A DNA stretch of 24,413 nucleotides, taken from an uncultured Clostridium sp. (GTDB lineage Bacteria > Bacillota > Clostridia > Clostridiales > Clostridiaceae). This document shows, in pieces, positions 14,416-22,711 of this stretch. Each line of letters begins with the position of its first letter. Positions within the stretch are counted from its first letter, which is position 1. The position numbers and the translations under genes are program-made. The stretch spans positions 1 through 24,413 of the forward strand of contig CAKVFO010000037.1 of the NCBI GenBank assembly GCA_934746785.1, written 5' to 3'. The notes under the pieces were generated by a model, which was given only the letters and a program-made list of their open reading frames with translations, was not told the DNA's origin and ran no database searches.

Positions 14416-16941
14416 TTATACTTCCCTACCACAGCAGTTTTTATACTTTTTACCACTTCCACATGGGCAAGGATCATTTCTTCCTATTTCAACTTTCTTT
14501 CTAACTGGTTGTTGTTTAGCTGATTCTGATGAAGAACCTGCATGAGTTGCTCCAGTTTCCTTAGCTACTCTTTCTCTTTCAGGAGCTCTTTCCATTTGAA
14601 CATGGAATAGATACTTAACAGTATCAAGCTTAATGTTTTCAATCATTTCTTCAAACATTTTGCTTCCTTCCATTTGATATGCTCTAACTGGATCTTCTTG
14701 CTTAAATGCTTGAAGTCCCATACCTTGTTTTAAATGATCCATATTATCAATATGATCCATCCACTTAGTATCAACTATTCTAAGAAGAATAACTCTTTCA
14801 ATTTCTCTCATTCTTTCAGCCGTGAATTCTTTTTCTTTCGCTTCATATATTTCATCTGCAATACTTATGAATTTTTCTATTATTTCATCATTTGACATAT
14901 TCATAAGTTCATCTATGCTTACTCTATTTGCAGGAATACAAATATCATTTAAGTAAGAAACTAATTTCTTCATTTCTTCTTCCGCATCTACTGAATCTTC
15001 TTCTGTTCCATTTAGATGTAAGTTAACAGCATTAGTTATTACATGTTCAGTCATAGCTTTTATTTGATCTTTTATATCTTCGCCTTCAAGAACTTCTGAT
15101 CTTTGTTTGTAGATAACTTCCCTTTGTACATTCATAACATCATCATATCCTAATAATGTCTTTCTTGTATTAAAGTTATTACCTTCAACTTTCTTTTGAG
15201 CATTTTCAATTTGCTTAGTAATCATCTTATTTTCAATAGCATCTTCTTCAGTAAGACCTAGTTTAGAAACTATACCTTGAATCTTTTCAGAACCAAATCT
15301 TCTCATAAGTTCATCTTCTAGTGAAATATAGAATTGAGATGAACCTGGATCTCCTTGTCTTCCTGAACGTCCTCTTAACTGATTATCAATTCTTCTAGAC
15401 TCATGTCTTTCAGTACCAATAATCTTAAGTCCACCTACCTTTTTCACCTCATCAGTAAGTTTAATATCAGTACCTCTACCTGCCATATTAGTAGCTATAG
15501 TAACCATACCTATTTCTCCAGCATGACTAATGATTTCAGCTTCTTGTTCATGATATTTAGCATTTAATACTTGATGCTTAATACTTCTCTTCTTAAGCAG
15601 CTTTGATAATTCTTCTGATTTTTCAATACTTACAGTACCAACTAGAACTGGCTGTCCTGTTTTATTAGTCTCCGCTATTTCATCAGCTATCGCATTAAAT
15701 TTACCTTTTTCACTTAGATATATAACATCTGGTTTATCATCTCTTAATACTGGTTTATGAGTTGGTATCACTATAACATCTAGTCCATAAATTTCTTCAA
15801 ATTCACCCTTTTCAGTTAGCGCTGTACCTGTCATACCTGATAATTTATTGTACATTCTAAAATAATTTTGGAATGTAATTGTTGCTAATGTTTTAGATTC
15901 TCTAGCTATCTTAACTCCTTCTTTAGCTTCAATAGCTTGGTGTAAACCGTCAGAGTATCTCCTACCTTCCATAAGTCTTCCTGTAAACTCATCAACAATG
16001 ATTACTTCTCCGTCCTTAACCATATAGTCTTTATCTTTCTTCATTGTTATATTGGCCTTTAATGCTTGAGTTACATAATGTTGAAGTCCCATATTGTCTG
16101 CATCAGCATAGTTATCAATTTTAAAGTTCTTTTCTGCTTTTTCTATACCTGCATCTGTAAGCATTACTGCTTTTGCTTCTTCATCAATTGTATAATCAAC
16201 GTCTGCTTTTAATGTCTTAACAAAATAATCAGCTACTTTATAAAATTCAGTTGATTCTTCTCCTGCCCCTGATATGATAAGTGGTGTTCTAGCTTCATCA
16301 ATTAAAATTGAGTCAACCTCATCCACAATACAAAAATTAAGAGGTCTTTGAACTCTTTCTTCCTTGTAAATTACCATGTTATCTCTTAAGTAATCAAATC
16401 CAAATTCATTATTTGTTCCATATGTAATATCAGCTCCATATGCTTCTCTTCTTTCGTTATTATTCAATCCATGAATTATAACTCCAGTAGTTAATCCTAA
16501 GAATTCATAAATTCGACCCATTTCATCTCTATCTCTTTGAGCTAAATAGTCATTTACAGTTACTATATGAACACCTTTACCTGAAATTGCATTTAAGTAA
16601 GCTGGTAATGTTGCAACTAGTGTTTTACCTTCACCTGTTTTCATTTCCGCAATTCTCCCTTGATGCAAAACAGCTCCACCAATTATTTGTTCTCTATAAT
16701 GTGTCATTCCCAAAACTCTAGTAGATGCTTCTCTGACTACAGCAAATGCTTCTACTAAAATATCATCTAGCGTTTCTCCCTTTTTAAGTCTCTCTCTAAA
16801 TTCTACAGTTTTTGCTCTAAGCTCTTCATCAGAAAGCTTTTGCATTTCCGGTTCTAAAGCTTGAACTTTATCAGCTATTGGCTCTAATCTGCTTACTTCT
16901 CTTTCTGTATATGATTTAAATAAGCCTCCAAAAAATTTCAT
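14416..16941 (-). CDS. secA: Preprotein translocase ATPase SecA
   Basis: The motor that drives unfolded secretory proteins through SecYEG; essential. The 841 residues show the N-terminal MKFFGGLFKSYTEREV, the Walker A motif GEGKT (103-107) after MKTGEGKTLVATLPAYLNA, the DEAD-type box in IVDEVDSILIDEAR, NMAGRGTDIKL, and the motif-VI region RRIDNQLRGRSGRQGDPG. The C-terminus ends in a zinc-binding SEC-C motif, CPCGSGKKYKNCC (Cys825, 827, 836, 837), which binds SecB or ribosomes in other bacteria. Length is typical of SecA1. ATG 16941 has AAAGGATG upstream. The operon continues into prfB. This SecA would be the natural exporter of the two large surface proteins in this window, an inference. Confidence 0.98.
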   Translation of the reverse strand: MKFFGGLFKSYTEREVSRLEPIADKVQALEPEMQKLSDEELRAKTVEFRERLKKGETLDDILVEAFAVVREASTRVLGMTHYREQIIGGAVLHQGRIAEMKTGEGKTLVATLPAYLNAISGKGVHIVTVNDYLAQRDRDEMGRIYEFLGLTTGVIIHGLNNNERREAYGADITYGTNNEFGFDYLRDNMVIYKEERVQRPLNFCIVDEVDSILIDEARTPLIISGAGEESTEFYKVADYFVKTLKADVDYTIDEEAKAVMLTDAGIEKAEKNFKIDNYADADNMGLQHYVTQALKANITMKKDKDYMVKDGEVIIVDEFTGRLMEGRRYSDGLHQAIEAKEGVKIARESKTLATITFQNYFRMYNKLSGMTGTALTEKGEFEEIYGLDVIVIPTHKPVLRDDKPDVIYLSEKGKFNAIADEIAETNKTGQPVLVGTVSIEKSEELSKLLKKRSIKHQVLNAKYHEQEAEIISHAGEIGMVTIATNMAGRGTDIKLTDEVKKVGGLKIIGTERHESRRIDNQLRGRSGRQGDPGSSQFYISLEDELMRRFGSEKIQGIVSKLGLTEEDAIENKMITKQIENAQKKVEGNNFNTRKTLLGYDDVMNVQREVIYKQRSEVLEGEDIKDQIKAMTEHVITNAVNLHLNGTEEDSVDAEEEMKKLVSYLNDICIPANRVSIDELMNMSNDEIIEKFISIADEIYEAKEKEFTAERMREIERVILLRIVDTKWMDHIDNMDHLKQGMGLQAFKQEDPVRAYQMEGSKMFEEMIENIKLDTVKYLFHVQMERAPERERVAKETGATHAGSSSESAKQQPVRKKVEIGRNDPCPCGSGKKYKNCCGREV

Positions 16942-17013
16942 AATTTCATCCTTTCAAACCTTTTTTATTTTCTCTCCTATTTGTTCCTTTAAAAGTGAAC
17001 ATCTTATTTATAA

Positions 17014-17043
17014 ATTATAGCATTTTACATAAAGTATTATCAA
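17014..17043 (-). promoter_or_regulatory. Candidate secA promoter
   Basis: TTGATA (17043-17038) and TATAAT (17019-17014) are separated by 18 bases, about 75 bases before the secA start. This is the best sigma-A match between hpf and secA, and it lies beyond the hpf terminator, so secA-prfB is its own transcription unit. Confidence 0.65.
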
Positions 17044-17103
17044 GAAATATAACTATATATTAGCAAAGATTAATACAATATTCTTTTTTTTTGCATCTCT
17101 TAC

Positions 17104-17137
17104 AAAAAAATAACCCATAGACTTAAACTCTATGGGT
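17104..17137 (-). terminator. Rho-independent terminator after hpf
   Basis: A 9-bp stem (acccataga / tctatgggt, 17113-17137) with a 7-base loop is followed on the minus strand by TATTTTTTTG. It lies 16 bases past the hpf stop. Confidence 0.88.
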
Positions 17138-17152
17138 ACATTTTTGTAATAT

Positions 17153-17692
17153 TTATTTATAATCTGGTTCTATTAAACCATAATTTCCATCTTTTCTTTT
17201 ATACATTACACTAAATTTATTTGTATCAGAATCTTCATATACAAAGAAGTTGTGTCCCAAAAGTTCCATTTGTAAAATTGCCTCTTCACTTGACATAGGT
17301 TTTACATTAAAATTCTTAGTTTTAACTATTTTATTTTCATCTTCTTCAAGAATTTCTTCTACTTCCTTAGGGTTAAAAGATGGATATCTTAATGATCCTC
17401 CTGAATTTCTTCTTTGAAGTTTTGTCTTCTGCTTTCTTATTTGTCTTTCTAATTTATCTTCAACCAAGTCGATAGATTTATACATATCCTCGGTACTTTC
17501 TTCACCTCTTAATATAACACCATTAAAAGGAATAGTAACTTCAACTATCTGTCTATTCTTTTGAACACTTAACGTTGCTCTTGCTTGAACTTCTGGTTCA
17601 AAGTATCTATCAAGTTTAGATATCTTCTTTTCCACACTTTCCTTTAACGCAGGTGTTAATTGAATATTTTTTGCGACTACTGTTACTTTCAT
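17153..17692 (-). CDS. hpf: Long-form ribosome hibernation promoting factor (RaiA/YvyD/HPF)
   Basis: Binds the 30S subunit in slow growth and, in the long form, joins two 70S ribosomes into an inactive 100S dimer. I chose ATG 17692 (MKVTVVAKNIQLTPALK) because AGAGGAG stands 8 bases before it; the upstream in-frame ATG at 17710 has no such site. The 179 residues comprise the S30AE fold (about 1-100, with LDRYFEPEVQARATLSV), a charged linker with KQKTKLQRR, and the C-terminal dimerisation domain (about 120-175, with KPMSSEEAILQMELLGHNFFVY). Length fits the long form. It has its own promoter and terminator. Upstream lies a structured RNA of the type named after this gene. Confidence 0.96.
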   Translation of the reverse strand: MKVTVVAKNIQLTPALKESVEKKISKLDRYFEPEVQARATLSVQKNRQIVEVTIPFNGVILRGEESTEDMYKSIDLVEDKLERQIRKQKTKLQRRNSGGSLRYPSFNPKEVEEILEEDENKIVKTKNFNVKPMSSEEAILQMELLGHNFFVYEDSDTNKFSVMYKRKDGNYGLIEPDYK

Positions 17693-17743
17693 AATTCCAG
17701 CTCCTCTCATATGTTATTTATTTGTTATTTTTCTATTTCCTAC

Positions 17744-17796
17744 ATTCTACTCTCTTTTTATACGAATTACAATAGCCTTCTGTTAAATTGACAGAA
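17744..17796 (-). promoter_or_regulatory. Candidate hpf promoter with adjacent inverted repeat
   Basis: TTGTAA (17772-17767) and TAGAAT (17749-17744) are 17 bases apart, about 50 bases before the hpf start. Directly upstream lies the inverted repeat ttctgt / acagaa (17778-17796, 7-base spacer), a possible regulator site. This promoter makes hpf independent of the RNA gene further upstream. Confidence 0.6.
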
Positions 17797-17962
17797 TATT
17801 ATGTATATTTCTTTTTTAGCTGATTTTTTTTATACTTTAATAATTTTATAGTTTATTTTTTGATAATAAAATACTACTATTTTCTTAACATTACTAATTA
17901 CTATAATATATATTATATCACTCCTTGTAATTGTTTTCAAAAAAATAAATTTTCTATACAGC
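17797..17962. other. AT-rich stretch, nothing identified
   Basis: Very AT-rich sequence between the hpf promoter region and repeat copy 1. Short frames here run into the repeat and have no ribosome binding site. I see no regulatory element. Confidence 0.5.
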
Positions 17963-18252
17963 ACAAAGTGGCTTCCTGCGCTGAAAAGCGTGGCATCAGC
18001 CACTTTGTTACAGCCTGTCAAAAGGTTCTAAAAGCAAAATTGGAGGATAGAAGTAATATTTTTATGCTCCAAATCACAACCAGTCGCTTAAAAATATTGC
18101 TTCTACCTCCTTAAATACTAACGGAAATTTTGCTTTTCGGTTCTTTTGCGGCACTACATTTTTTCTTTTTAACGTATTGGACGACTTACATATCAGAAAT
18201 CCAGTTATAATCAGTATTCGTTCTCAAAAAAAGTTTTTAATTTCCTATACGT
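17963..18252. repeat. Palindromic intergenic repeat, copy 1 (most complete)
   Basis: About 290 bases with no credible gene. In order: a hairpin with 10-bp perfect arms (acaaagtggc / gccactttgt, 17963-18008) around a 26-base segment; a long nested palindrome (about 18018-18151) with outer arms aaaagcaaaatt / aattttgctttt and inner arms around gaagtaatattttta; and a third part bounded by ttctttttaacgta / tacgttaaaaagaa (about 18167-18260). Copy 2 (22457) matches it almost throughout from 18000 onward, and copy 3 (24337) matches the first hairpin and the following bases. It lies between hpf and the raiA-type RNA. No transposase is present; MITE-like or REP-like are the best fits. Confidence 0.85.
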
Positions 18253-18277
18253 TAAAAAGAACCTTAACTAAGGTTCT
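18253..18277 (-). terminator. Terminator of the raiA-type RNA
   Basis: The perfect palindrome agaaccttaactaaggttct (18258-18277) is followed on the minus strand by TTTTT (18258-18254). It would end the RNA about 250 nt after its start, before repeat copy 1 and hpf. Confidence 0.85.
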
Positions 18278-18503
18278 CTGAATTCTAATTAATATAAAGC
18301 TAGCTGACCTGGTTTTTGCCCCCACACTCGCCTGCTGGAGATTTCGCTACCCGGAATTAACCTCTCACTACTAACCCTCTCAGCTATAAACTGGCAGGAC
18401 TTACTTCTATACCGCACCATGCTCACTAGAACTTTTTCCTAGGTTACGTGGATCGTTTCGCCTGCGACTGGCATCGACTTTCAACCACAGACCTAGCTTT
18501 ATA
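18253..18503 (-). ncRNA. raiA-motif structured RNA (by location and structure)
   Basis: A GC-richer stretch of about 245 nt stands out between comFC and hpf. It has its own promoter and an intrinsic terminator. The ends pair: AAAGCTAG (18500-18493) with CTAGCTTT (18303-18296) on the minus strand. Within it are purine-rich segments such as GGCGAAACGATCC and GGGTAGCGAAATCTCC, and no open frame of note. The raiA RNA motif is known as a roughly 200-nt, highly structured RNA found upstream of raiA/hpf in Firmicutes, reported in Clostridium to affect spore formation and stress tolerance. Location, size and strand agree. I did not match it against the consensus, so the family name is inferred; an unnamed structured RNA is the fallback. 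SRP RNA, RNase P and tmRNA do not fit. Confidence 0.75.
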
Positions 18504-18509
18504 ATTTAT

Positions 18510-18537
18510 ATTATATATAAGTTTTAGCTATAGTCAA
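18510..18537 (-). promoter_or_regulatory. Promoter of the raiA-type RNA inside the end of comFC
   Basis: TTGACT (18537-18532) and a perfect TATAAT (18515-18510) are 16 bases apart. Both lie in the last codons of comFC and across its stop. The expected start is near 18503, just before the closing stem of the RNA. Confidence 0.72.
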
Positions 18538-19146
18538 TGTATTTATTTGTAAAGCCCCATGTCTTTTAAGAACTTCTTCGGCTTCCTTTAAGGTAGCCCC
18601 TGTTGTTATAACATCATCTATTATGATAAATTTTTTCCCTTCTACTTTTCTTTCCTCTATTACTTCAAAGGCTCCTTTTAAGTTCTCAATTCTTTCTTCT
18701 CTGCTTAATGTTTTTTGAACCTTTGTCCCTTTTACCTTTTTCAATGTATTAATAACTTTATAATTATTTCTATATCCAATTTCATTAGCTATATATTCAC
18801 ATTGATTAAACCCTCTTTCTTTAAGAGCTTTTTTACTAGAAGGTATATAGGTTAAATAACAATCCTCATCATATAATGATAGTTTTTCTTCAAGCAGCAT
18901 TACTAAAATATCTCCTGCATTAAAGTTTTTTTCATATTTAAACTTTAATATTAATTCCTTTAATACCCCTTTATAGAATCCTACACACCCTTCTCCTTTT
19001 GAACACAACACTATTTTACTTCTGCACTTAATACAAATTCCATCTGCTTCGTCTCCACATATAATACATTTACCCTCCTTAGGATATAGTATCTCCAACA
19101 CACCCTTAAATAAAGCTTTTAAAATTATCTTAACTTCTTCTCCCAT
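18511..19146 (-). CDS. comFC: ComFC-type phosphoribosyltransferase-like competence protein
   Basis: A 211-residue ComFC/GntX family protein, linked in competent bacteria to the handling of incoming single-stranded DNA. A four-cysteine zinc finger sits at the N-terminus (CIICGDEADGICIKC, near residues 27-41). The PRTase-like core has YIPSSKKALKERGFNQCEYIA and the PRPP-loop motif IIIDDVITTGATL near 172-184, both intact. The start overlaps the upstream ComFA-like gene by 22 bases. The ATG at 19146 has little of a ribosome binding site, so translational coupling is likely. The last codons carry the promoter of the downstream RNA. Competence is often not demonstrated in clostridia, so the working role may be different. 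Confidence 0.92.
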   Translation of the reverse strand: MGEEVKIILKALFKGVLEILYPKEGKCIICGDEADGICIKCRSKIVLCSKGEGCVGFYKGVLKELILKFKYEKNFNAGDILVMLLEEKLSLYDEDCYLTYIPSSKKALKERGFNQCEYIANEIGYRNNYKVINTLKKVKGTKVQKTLSREERIENLKGAFEVIEERKVEGKKFIIIDDVITTGATLKEAEEVLKRHGALQINTLTIAKTYI

Positions 19147-20132
19147 ATAATCTTATTGAAGTTTCTGCTTATATCCTTAGCTGTATCCATATCTAGTGTA
19201 GTACTCTTGGAAATTAATAAAACTTCAGGCATAAACTTATTAACTTTACCTATATATGCACAAATATAAAGAAATCTTTTATATGAAAAATACATATTAT
19301 CAGCAAATAATATTACAGCTTCATCAACAGTAAAATCCTTCAATATAACCTCCATATCATTCGTTATTATAAATATTGACTGATTATCTGTTTTTAATAC
19401 TTGTTTTTTTAAATCTTCATAATTGCTTCTATATCCTTTTAATATATTGACATCTCTTATTTTAAGTTTATTTATATAATATCTATAAACATAATCTATA
19501 TTTTCTTCTCTTGGTACAAGTAAAACTACATTTTTATTTTTCTCTTTAAACCACTTCAAGTAATCATACAAAATATTAGGAATATCATTATTTAAATCAA
19601 CTCTTGTATTTATAATTCTAGGTTCAACAAATGGCCTTTCTGTAGATAATGGTCCCAAATAAAATTTTTCTTCTACATCAATATCCTCTATAGAATATAA
19701 TACAACTTTTGGAAATTCCTTTACTAAACCTTTATAAACTTTCTTAATCCTACTACTATTTAAAACTGAATAATATGATATATCATCATATATAACTAAA
19801 TCGTAAAAGTCTTGTACATTATCAATATCTTTGTAATTTATAAAAACAATATCTTCTTTACTACTTGTATGAATATTATAACTATATCGTATATTCCTAC
19901 TTATTTTCTTTATATGATTAATAAGCTTTTGTTTTATTCCTCTTCCATTCCATATATATAATACTCTTTTATTATTCTTAATAACTTTTAATATAATATC
20001 ACTAAAAATTAATGTTGAATTATACGGTACCGTTACTATATTTAACTTTTTAGAACCTTTCTCATACCAATCATTAATTTTTTTAATTCCATAATAGAGT
20101 TCTTCTATATCACTTATATCCCCAAAATTAAT
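19125..20132 (-). CDS. Degenerate ComFA-like protein without helicase motifs, unusual start
   Basis: An open frame of about 335 codons between recD2 and comFC, the comFA position. The C-terminal half fits ComFA (RPFVEPRIINTRVDL, then a second RecA-like fold), and in the N-terminal half LNIVTVPYNSTLIF followed by NNKRVLYIW aligns with the ComFA Walker A region. However, PYNST (about 36-40) replaces G-x-G-K-T, DLVIYDDIS (111-119) replaces DEAD-type Walker B, and the arginine-rich motif VI is reduced to YICAYIGKVNK. The zinc finger of ComFA is absent. No ATG, GTG or TTG lies in frame near the strong GGAGG (20145-20141). ATT at 20132 is 8 bases away and could be an infC-like start. Alternatively a one-base indel separates ATG 20137 from the frame. 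The first in-frame TTG is at 19658, which would omit half the protein. Confidence 0.62.
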   Translation of the reverse strand: MNFGDISDIEELYYGIKKINDWYEKGSKKLNIVTVPYNSTLIFSDIILKVIKNNKRVLYIWNGRGIKQKLINHIKKISRNIRYSYNIHTSSKEDIVFINYKDIDNVQDFYDLVIYDDISYYSVLNSSRIKKVYKGLVKEFPKVVLYSIEDIDVEEKFYLGPLSTERPFVEPRIINTRVDLNNDIPNILYDYLKWFKEKNKNVVLLVPREENIDYVYRYYINKLKIRDVNILKGYRSNYEDLKKQVLKTDNQSIFIITNDMEVILKDFTVDEAVILFADNMYFSYKRFLYICAYIGKVNKFMPEVLLISKSTTLDMDTAKDISRNFNKIIWEKKLR

Positions 20133-20150
20133 ATCATAAGCCTCCTTCCT

Positions 20151-22373
20151 TTATATCAATGATTCTTCACTTAATAAATCCTTTATTCTAATTTCTAAAC
20201 TAGAAAATCTTTCACTACTATTAACATTTGAAACCATATATTGTAACGCTTTAGGATATCCCACAACAGTTACTAACTCTTTTGCTCTTGTAATTCCTGT
20301 ATATAATAAATTTCTATTCATTAAAAATGGCGATCCCATGAAAGATGGGATTATTACAACCTTAAATTCACTTCCTTGACTTTTATGAATAGTAATTGCA
20401 TAAGCTAATTCCAACTCTTCTATAGTTTCAGCATCATATATTACCTTCTTATCATCATCAAAAACTACTGTAATTATCTTTTCATCTTCACTTATACTTT
20501 TTATAAATCCCATATCTCCATTAAATACGCCTTCACCTTCAACACTATCTCCATTGCTTAAAAGAGTCCATTTTATAGAATAGTTATTTTTAGTCTGCAT
20601 GACCTTATCTCCTTCTCTAAAAACCATGTTTCCTTGTCTCTTTTCATTTTTTGAATTTGATGGTGGATTAAGTATTTCTTGAAGTTTTTCATTAAGATTT
20701 ATAACACCTAAAACTCCCTTTTTCATAGGACTTAATATTTGGATATCCCTTCTTTTATCCCACTTATGGTTAAAATTAGGAAGTCTTCTATTTGCTAAAT
20801 CCAATACAGTATTTAATATACTATCTAGATTTTCATTTCTTATAAAATAGAAATCCTTATCTTTCTGATTTAAAAAAGGCATTTCTCCATTATTAATTCT
20901 ATGAGCATTAGTTATTATCAAACTTTCTGATCCTTGTCTAAAAATTTCTTTTAATACTACAACCTTAATAAGTCCACTGTTTATTAAATCTTTTAACACA
21001 TTACCAGCTCCTACAGATGGCAGCTGATCAACATCTCCAACTATTATAAGTCTTGTTCCCATTTTAATGGCTTTTAATAAATTATGCATTAAAAATATAT
21101 CAATCATAGAAGCTTCATCAATAATTACCACATCACCATCTAATGGTTCATCAGCTTCTATAACACCTTCATCTTCACTTTCCCCAGCTGTTATATCTAA
21201 AAGCCTGTGAATTGTTTTTGCTTCTCTTCCTGTAGACTCTGTCATTCTTTTTGCTGCTCTTCCTGTTGGTGCCGCTAATAAAACTTTCATACCTTGATTC
21301 TCATATATATCAATAATAGCTTTAATTATAGTAGTCTTTCCTGTACCAGGTCCACCTGTTATTATTTCAATACCATCTGTAAAAGCTCCTAAAATAGCCT
21401 CTTTTTGAGAATCAGCAAACTTAATATTATGTTTTCTTTCAAAATTATTTATTTCAAAATCCACATCAGTATTTACTGTTTGATAATTTTCAATAGAAAG
21501 TTTAGCAATTTTTTCAGTTATACCCAATTCACTATAATAATAAATAGGAATAAAAACTCCTTCTATATCCCCTATTTTTTGCACAATAAGCTTATTTTCT
21601 ATAGATAAATTATAAACACATTCCTCTATCAAAACCTTATCCACATTCAATAGTTCAAATGTTTCTTCTATAACTTTTTCCTTAGGCATATATGTATTAC
21701 CAGCAGAACAGAACCTACTAATTATGAATTCAATTCCGCTTTTAACTCTCTCTTCAGATTCTTTATCTACTCCTATTAAGGATGCCAATCTATCTGCTGT
21801 CGTAAAACCTATTCCTTTAATTTCTCTACATAAAATATAAGGATTATTTTTAACTATTTCTTTAGCATTTGCTCCAAATCGTTTATATATCTTTAAACAT
21901 TGTCCATGACTTATTTCATGTCCCTGAAAAAATATTATTATATCTTTTAAATCATGTTGTTCCAAATAAGATTCGCATATAATACTAAACTTTTTTTCAC
22001 CTATACCTTCTATTTCTTTAAGTCTATTTATATCATTGTCCATTATATCTAAAGCTTCTTTTCCAAAGTGACTTATTATTTTTTTTGCCGTAATAGGGCC
22101 AATACCTCTTATAACCCCAGATGATAGATACTTTTCTATGCCATCTATAGTATCAGGAATAATTTCTTCACATTTTTGAATACTAAATTGCTTTCCAAAC
22201 TGCTTATGCATCTTCCATTCTCCAGTAAGTTTTAACTGCTGTCCTTCATTTATAAAAGGTACTATTCCTACTGCAGTTATAGTTTTATTGTGACTATTAA
22301 TTTTAGCCACTACATACCCTGTATCTTCACTCTTATAAACGATCCCTTCTACAAATCCTTTAACGACATCCAT
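20151..22373 (-). CDS. recD2: RecD2 (RecD-like) ATP-dependent DNA helicase
   Basis: A 5'-3' superfamily 1B helicase acting in DNA repair and replication-fork maintenance, without RecBC partners. I chose ATG 22373 (MDVVKGFVEGIVYK) because GGAGAG stands 5 bases before it; an in-frame ATG at 22391 has no site. The 740 residues show the RecD2-specific N-terminal OB-like region, helix-hairpin-helix motifs (SGVIRGIGPITAKKI, LKEIEGIGEKKF, IKGIGFTTADRLA), Walker A GGPGTGKT (about 340-347), Walker B VVIIDEASM, GDVDQLPSVGAG, and the C-terminal UvrD-like AITIHKSQGSEF and LLYTGITRAK. Full length. It is the first gene of a recD2, comFA-like, comFC operon; its stop is 18 bases before the next gene's likely start. 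Confidence 0.96.
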   Translation of the reverse strand: MDVVKGFVEGIVYKSEDTGYVVAKINSHNKTITAVGIVPFINEGQQLKLTGEWKMHKQFGKQFSIQKCEEIIPDTIDGIEKYLSSGVIRGIGPITAKKIISHFGKEALDIMDNDINRLKEIEGIGEKKFSIICESYLEQHDLKDIIIFFQGHEISHGQCLKIYKRFGANAKEIVKNNPYILCREIKGIGFTTADRLASLIGVDKESEERVKSGIEFIISRFCSAGNTYMPKEKVIEETFELLNVDKVLIEECVYNLSIENKLIVQKIGDIEGVFIPIYYYSELGITEKIAKLSIENYQTVNTDVDFEINNFERKHNIKFADSQKEAILGAFTDGIEIITGGPGTGKTTIIKAIIDIYENQGMKVLLAAPTGRAAKRMTESTGREAKTIHRLLDITAGESEDEGVIEADEPLDGDVVIIDEASMIDIFLMHNLLKAIKMGTRLIIVGDVDQLPSVGAGNVLKDLINSGLIKVVVLKEIFRQGSESLIITNAHRINNGEMPFLNQKDKDFYFIRNENLDSILNTVLDLANRRLPNFNHKWDKRRDIQILSPMKKGVLGVINLNEKLQEILNPPSNSKNEKRQGNMVFREGDKVMQTKNNYSIKWTLLSNGDSVEGEGVFNGDMGFIKSISEDEKIITVVFDDDKKVIYDAETIEELELAYAITIHKSQGSEFKVVIIPSFMGSPFLMNRNLLYTGITRAKELVTVVGYPKALQYMVSNVNSSERFSSLEIRIKDLLSEESLI

Positions 22374-22421
22374 ACTATCTCTCCATATCATCTTAATTTA
22401 ATTACTGTTTTTATAATTTAT

Positions 22422-22430
22422 ATTATATCA
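22422..22430 (-). promoter_or_regulatory. Candidate extended -10 promoter of recD2
   Basis: TGATATAAT is a TGn-extended -10 box about 50 bases before the recD2 start. No good -35 is seen at 16-18 bases. Repeat copy 2 begins roughly 27 bases further upstream. Confidence 0.4.
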
Positions 22431-22456
22431 TAGGCATTTAAATCACTTTTAATACA

Positions 22457-22706
22457 CCACTTTGTAAGTCGTGCAAAAGGTTCTAAAAGCAAAATTAGAG
22501 GATAGAAGTAATATTTTTATGCTCCAAATCACAACCAGTCGCTTAAAAATATTACTTCTATCTCCTTAAATACTAACGAAAATTTTGCTTTTCAGTTCTT
22601 TTGCTGGTCTACAATTATTTTTTAACGTTTTTGTAAACTTACATATCAGAAAACTAGTAATAATCAATGCCCGCTCTCAAAAAAAGTTTTGAATTTCCTA
22701 TACGTA
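22457..22706. repeat. Palindromic intergenic repeat, copy 2 (left end truncated)
   Basis: Matches copy 1 from the right arm of its first hairpin (ccactttgt) to the end (tttcctatacg). It lacks the left arm and the 26-base invertible segment. The central block, from gaagtaatattttta through the loop to the returning arm, is nearly identical, including the whole 24-base loop. The third part is more diverged, and its terminal inverted repeat is degraded. It lies between the metK terminator and the recD2 promoter. Confidence 0.85.
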
Positions 22707-22711
22707 AATAG

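Noticed and set aside
17830..18114. Short frames of 63 and 84 residues on both strands
   Set aside because: They overlap each other and the repeat's palindromes and have no ribosome binding site.
17963..18252. Insertion sequence or CRISPR array
   Set aside because: No transposase frame and no regular repeat-spacer pattern. The element is a palindromic non-coding repeat.
18296..18500. SRP 4.5S/6S RNA, RNase P RNA or tmRNA
   Set aside because: A CCAGGTCAG string recalls SRP RNA, but the GGAAG tetraloop region and its partner strand are absent. RNase P and tmRNA signature segments are not found.
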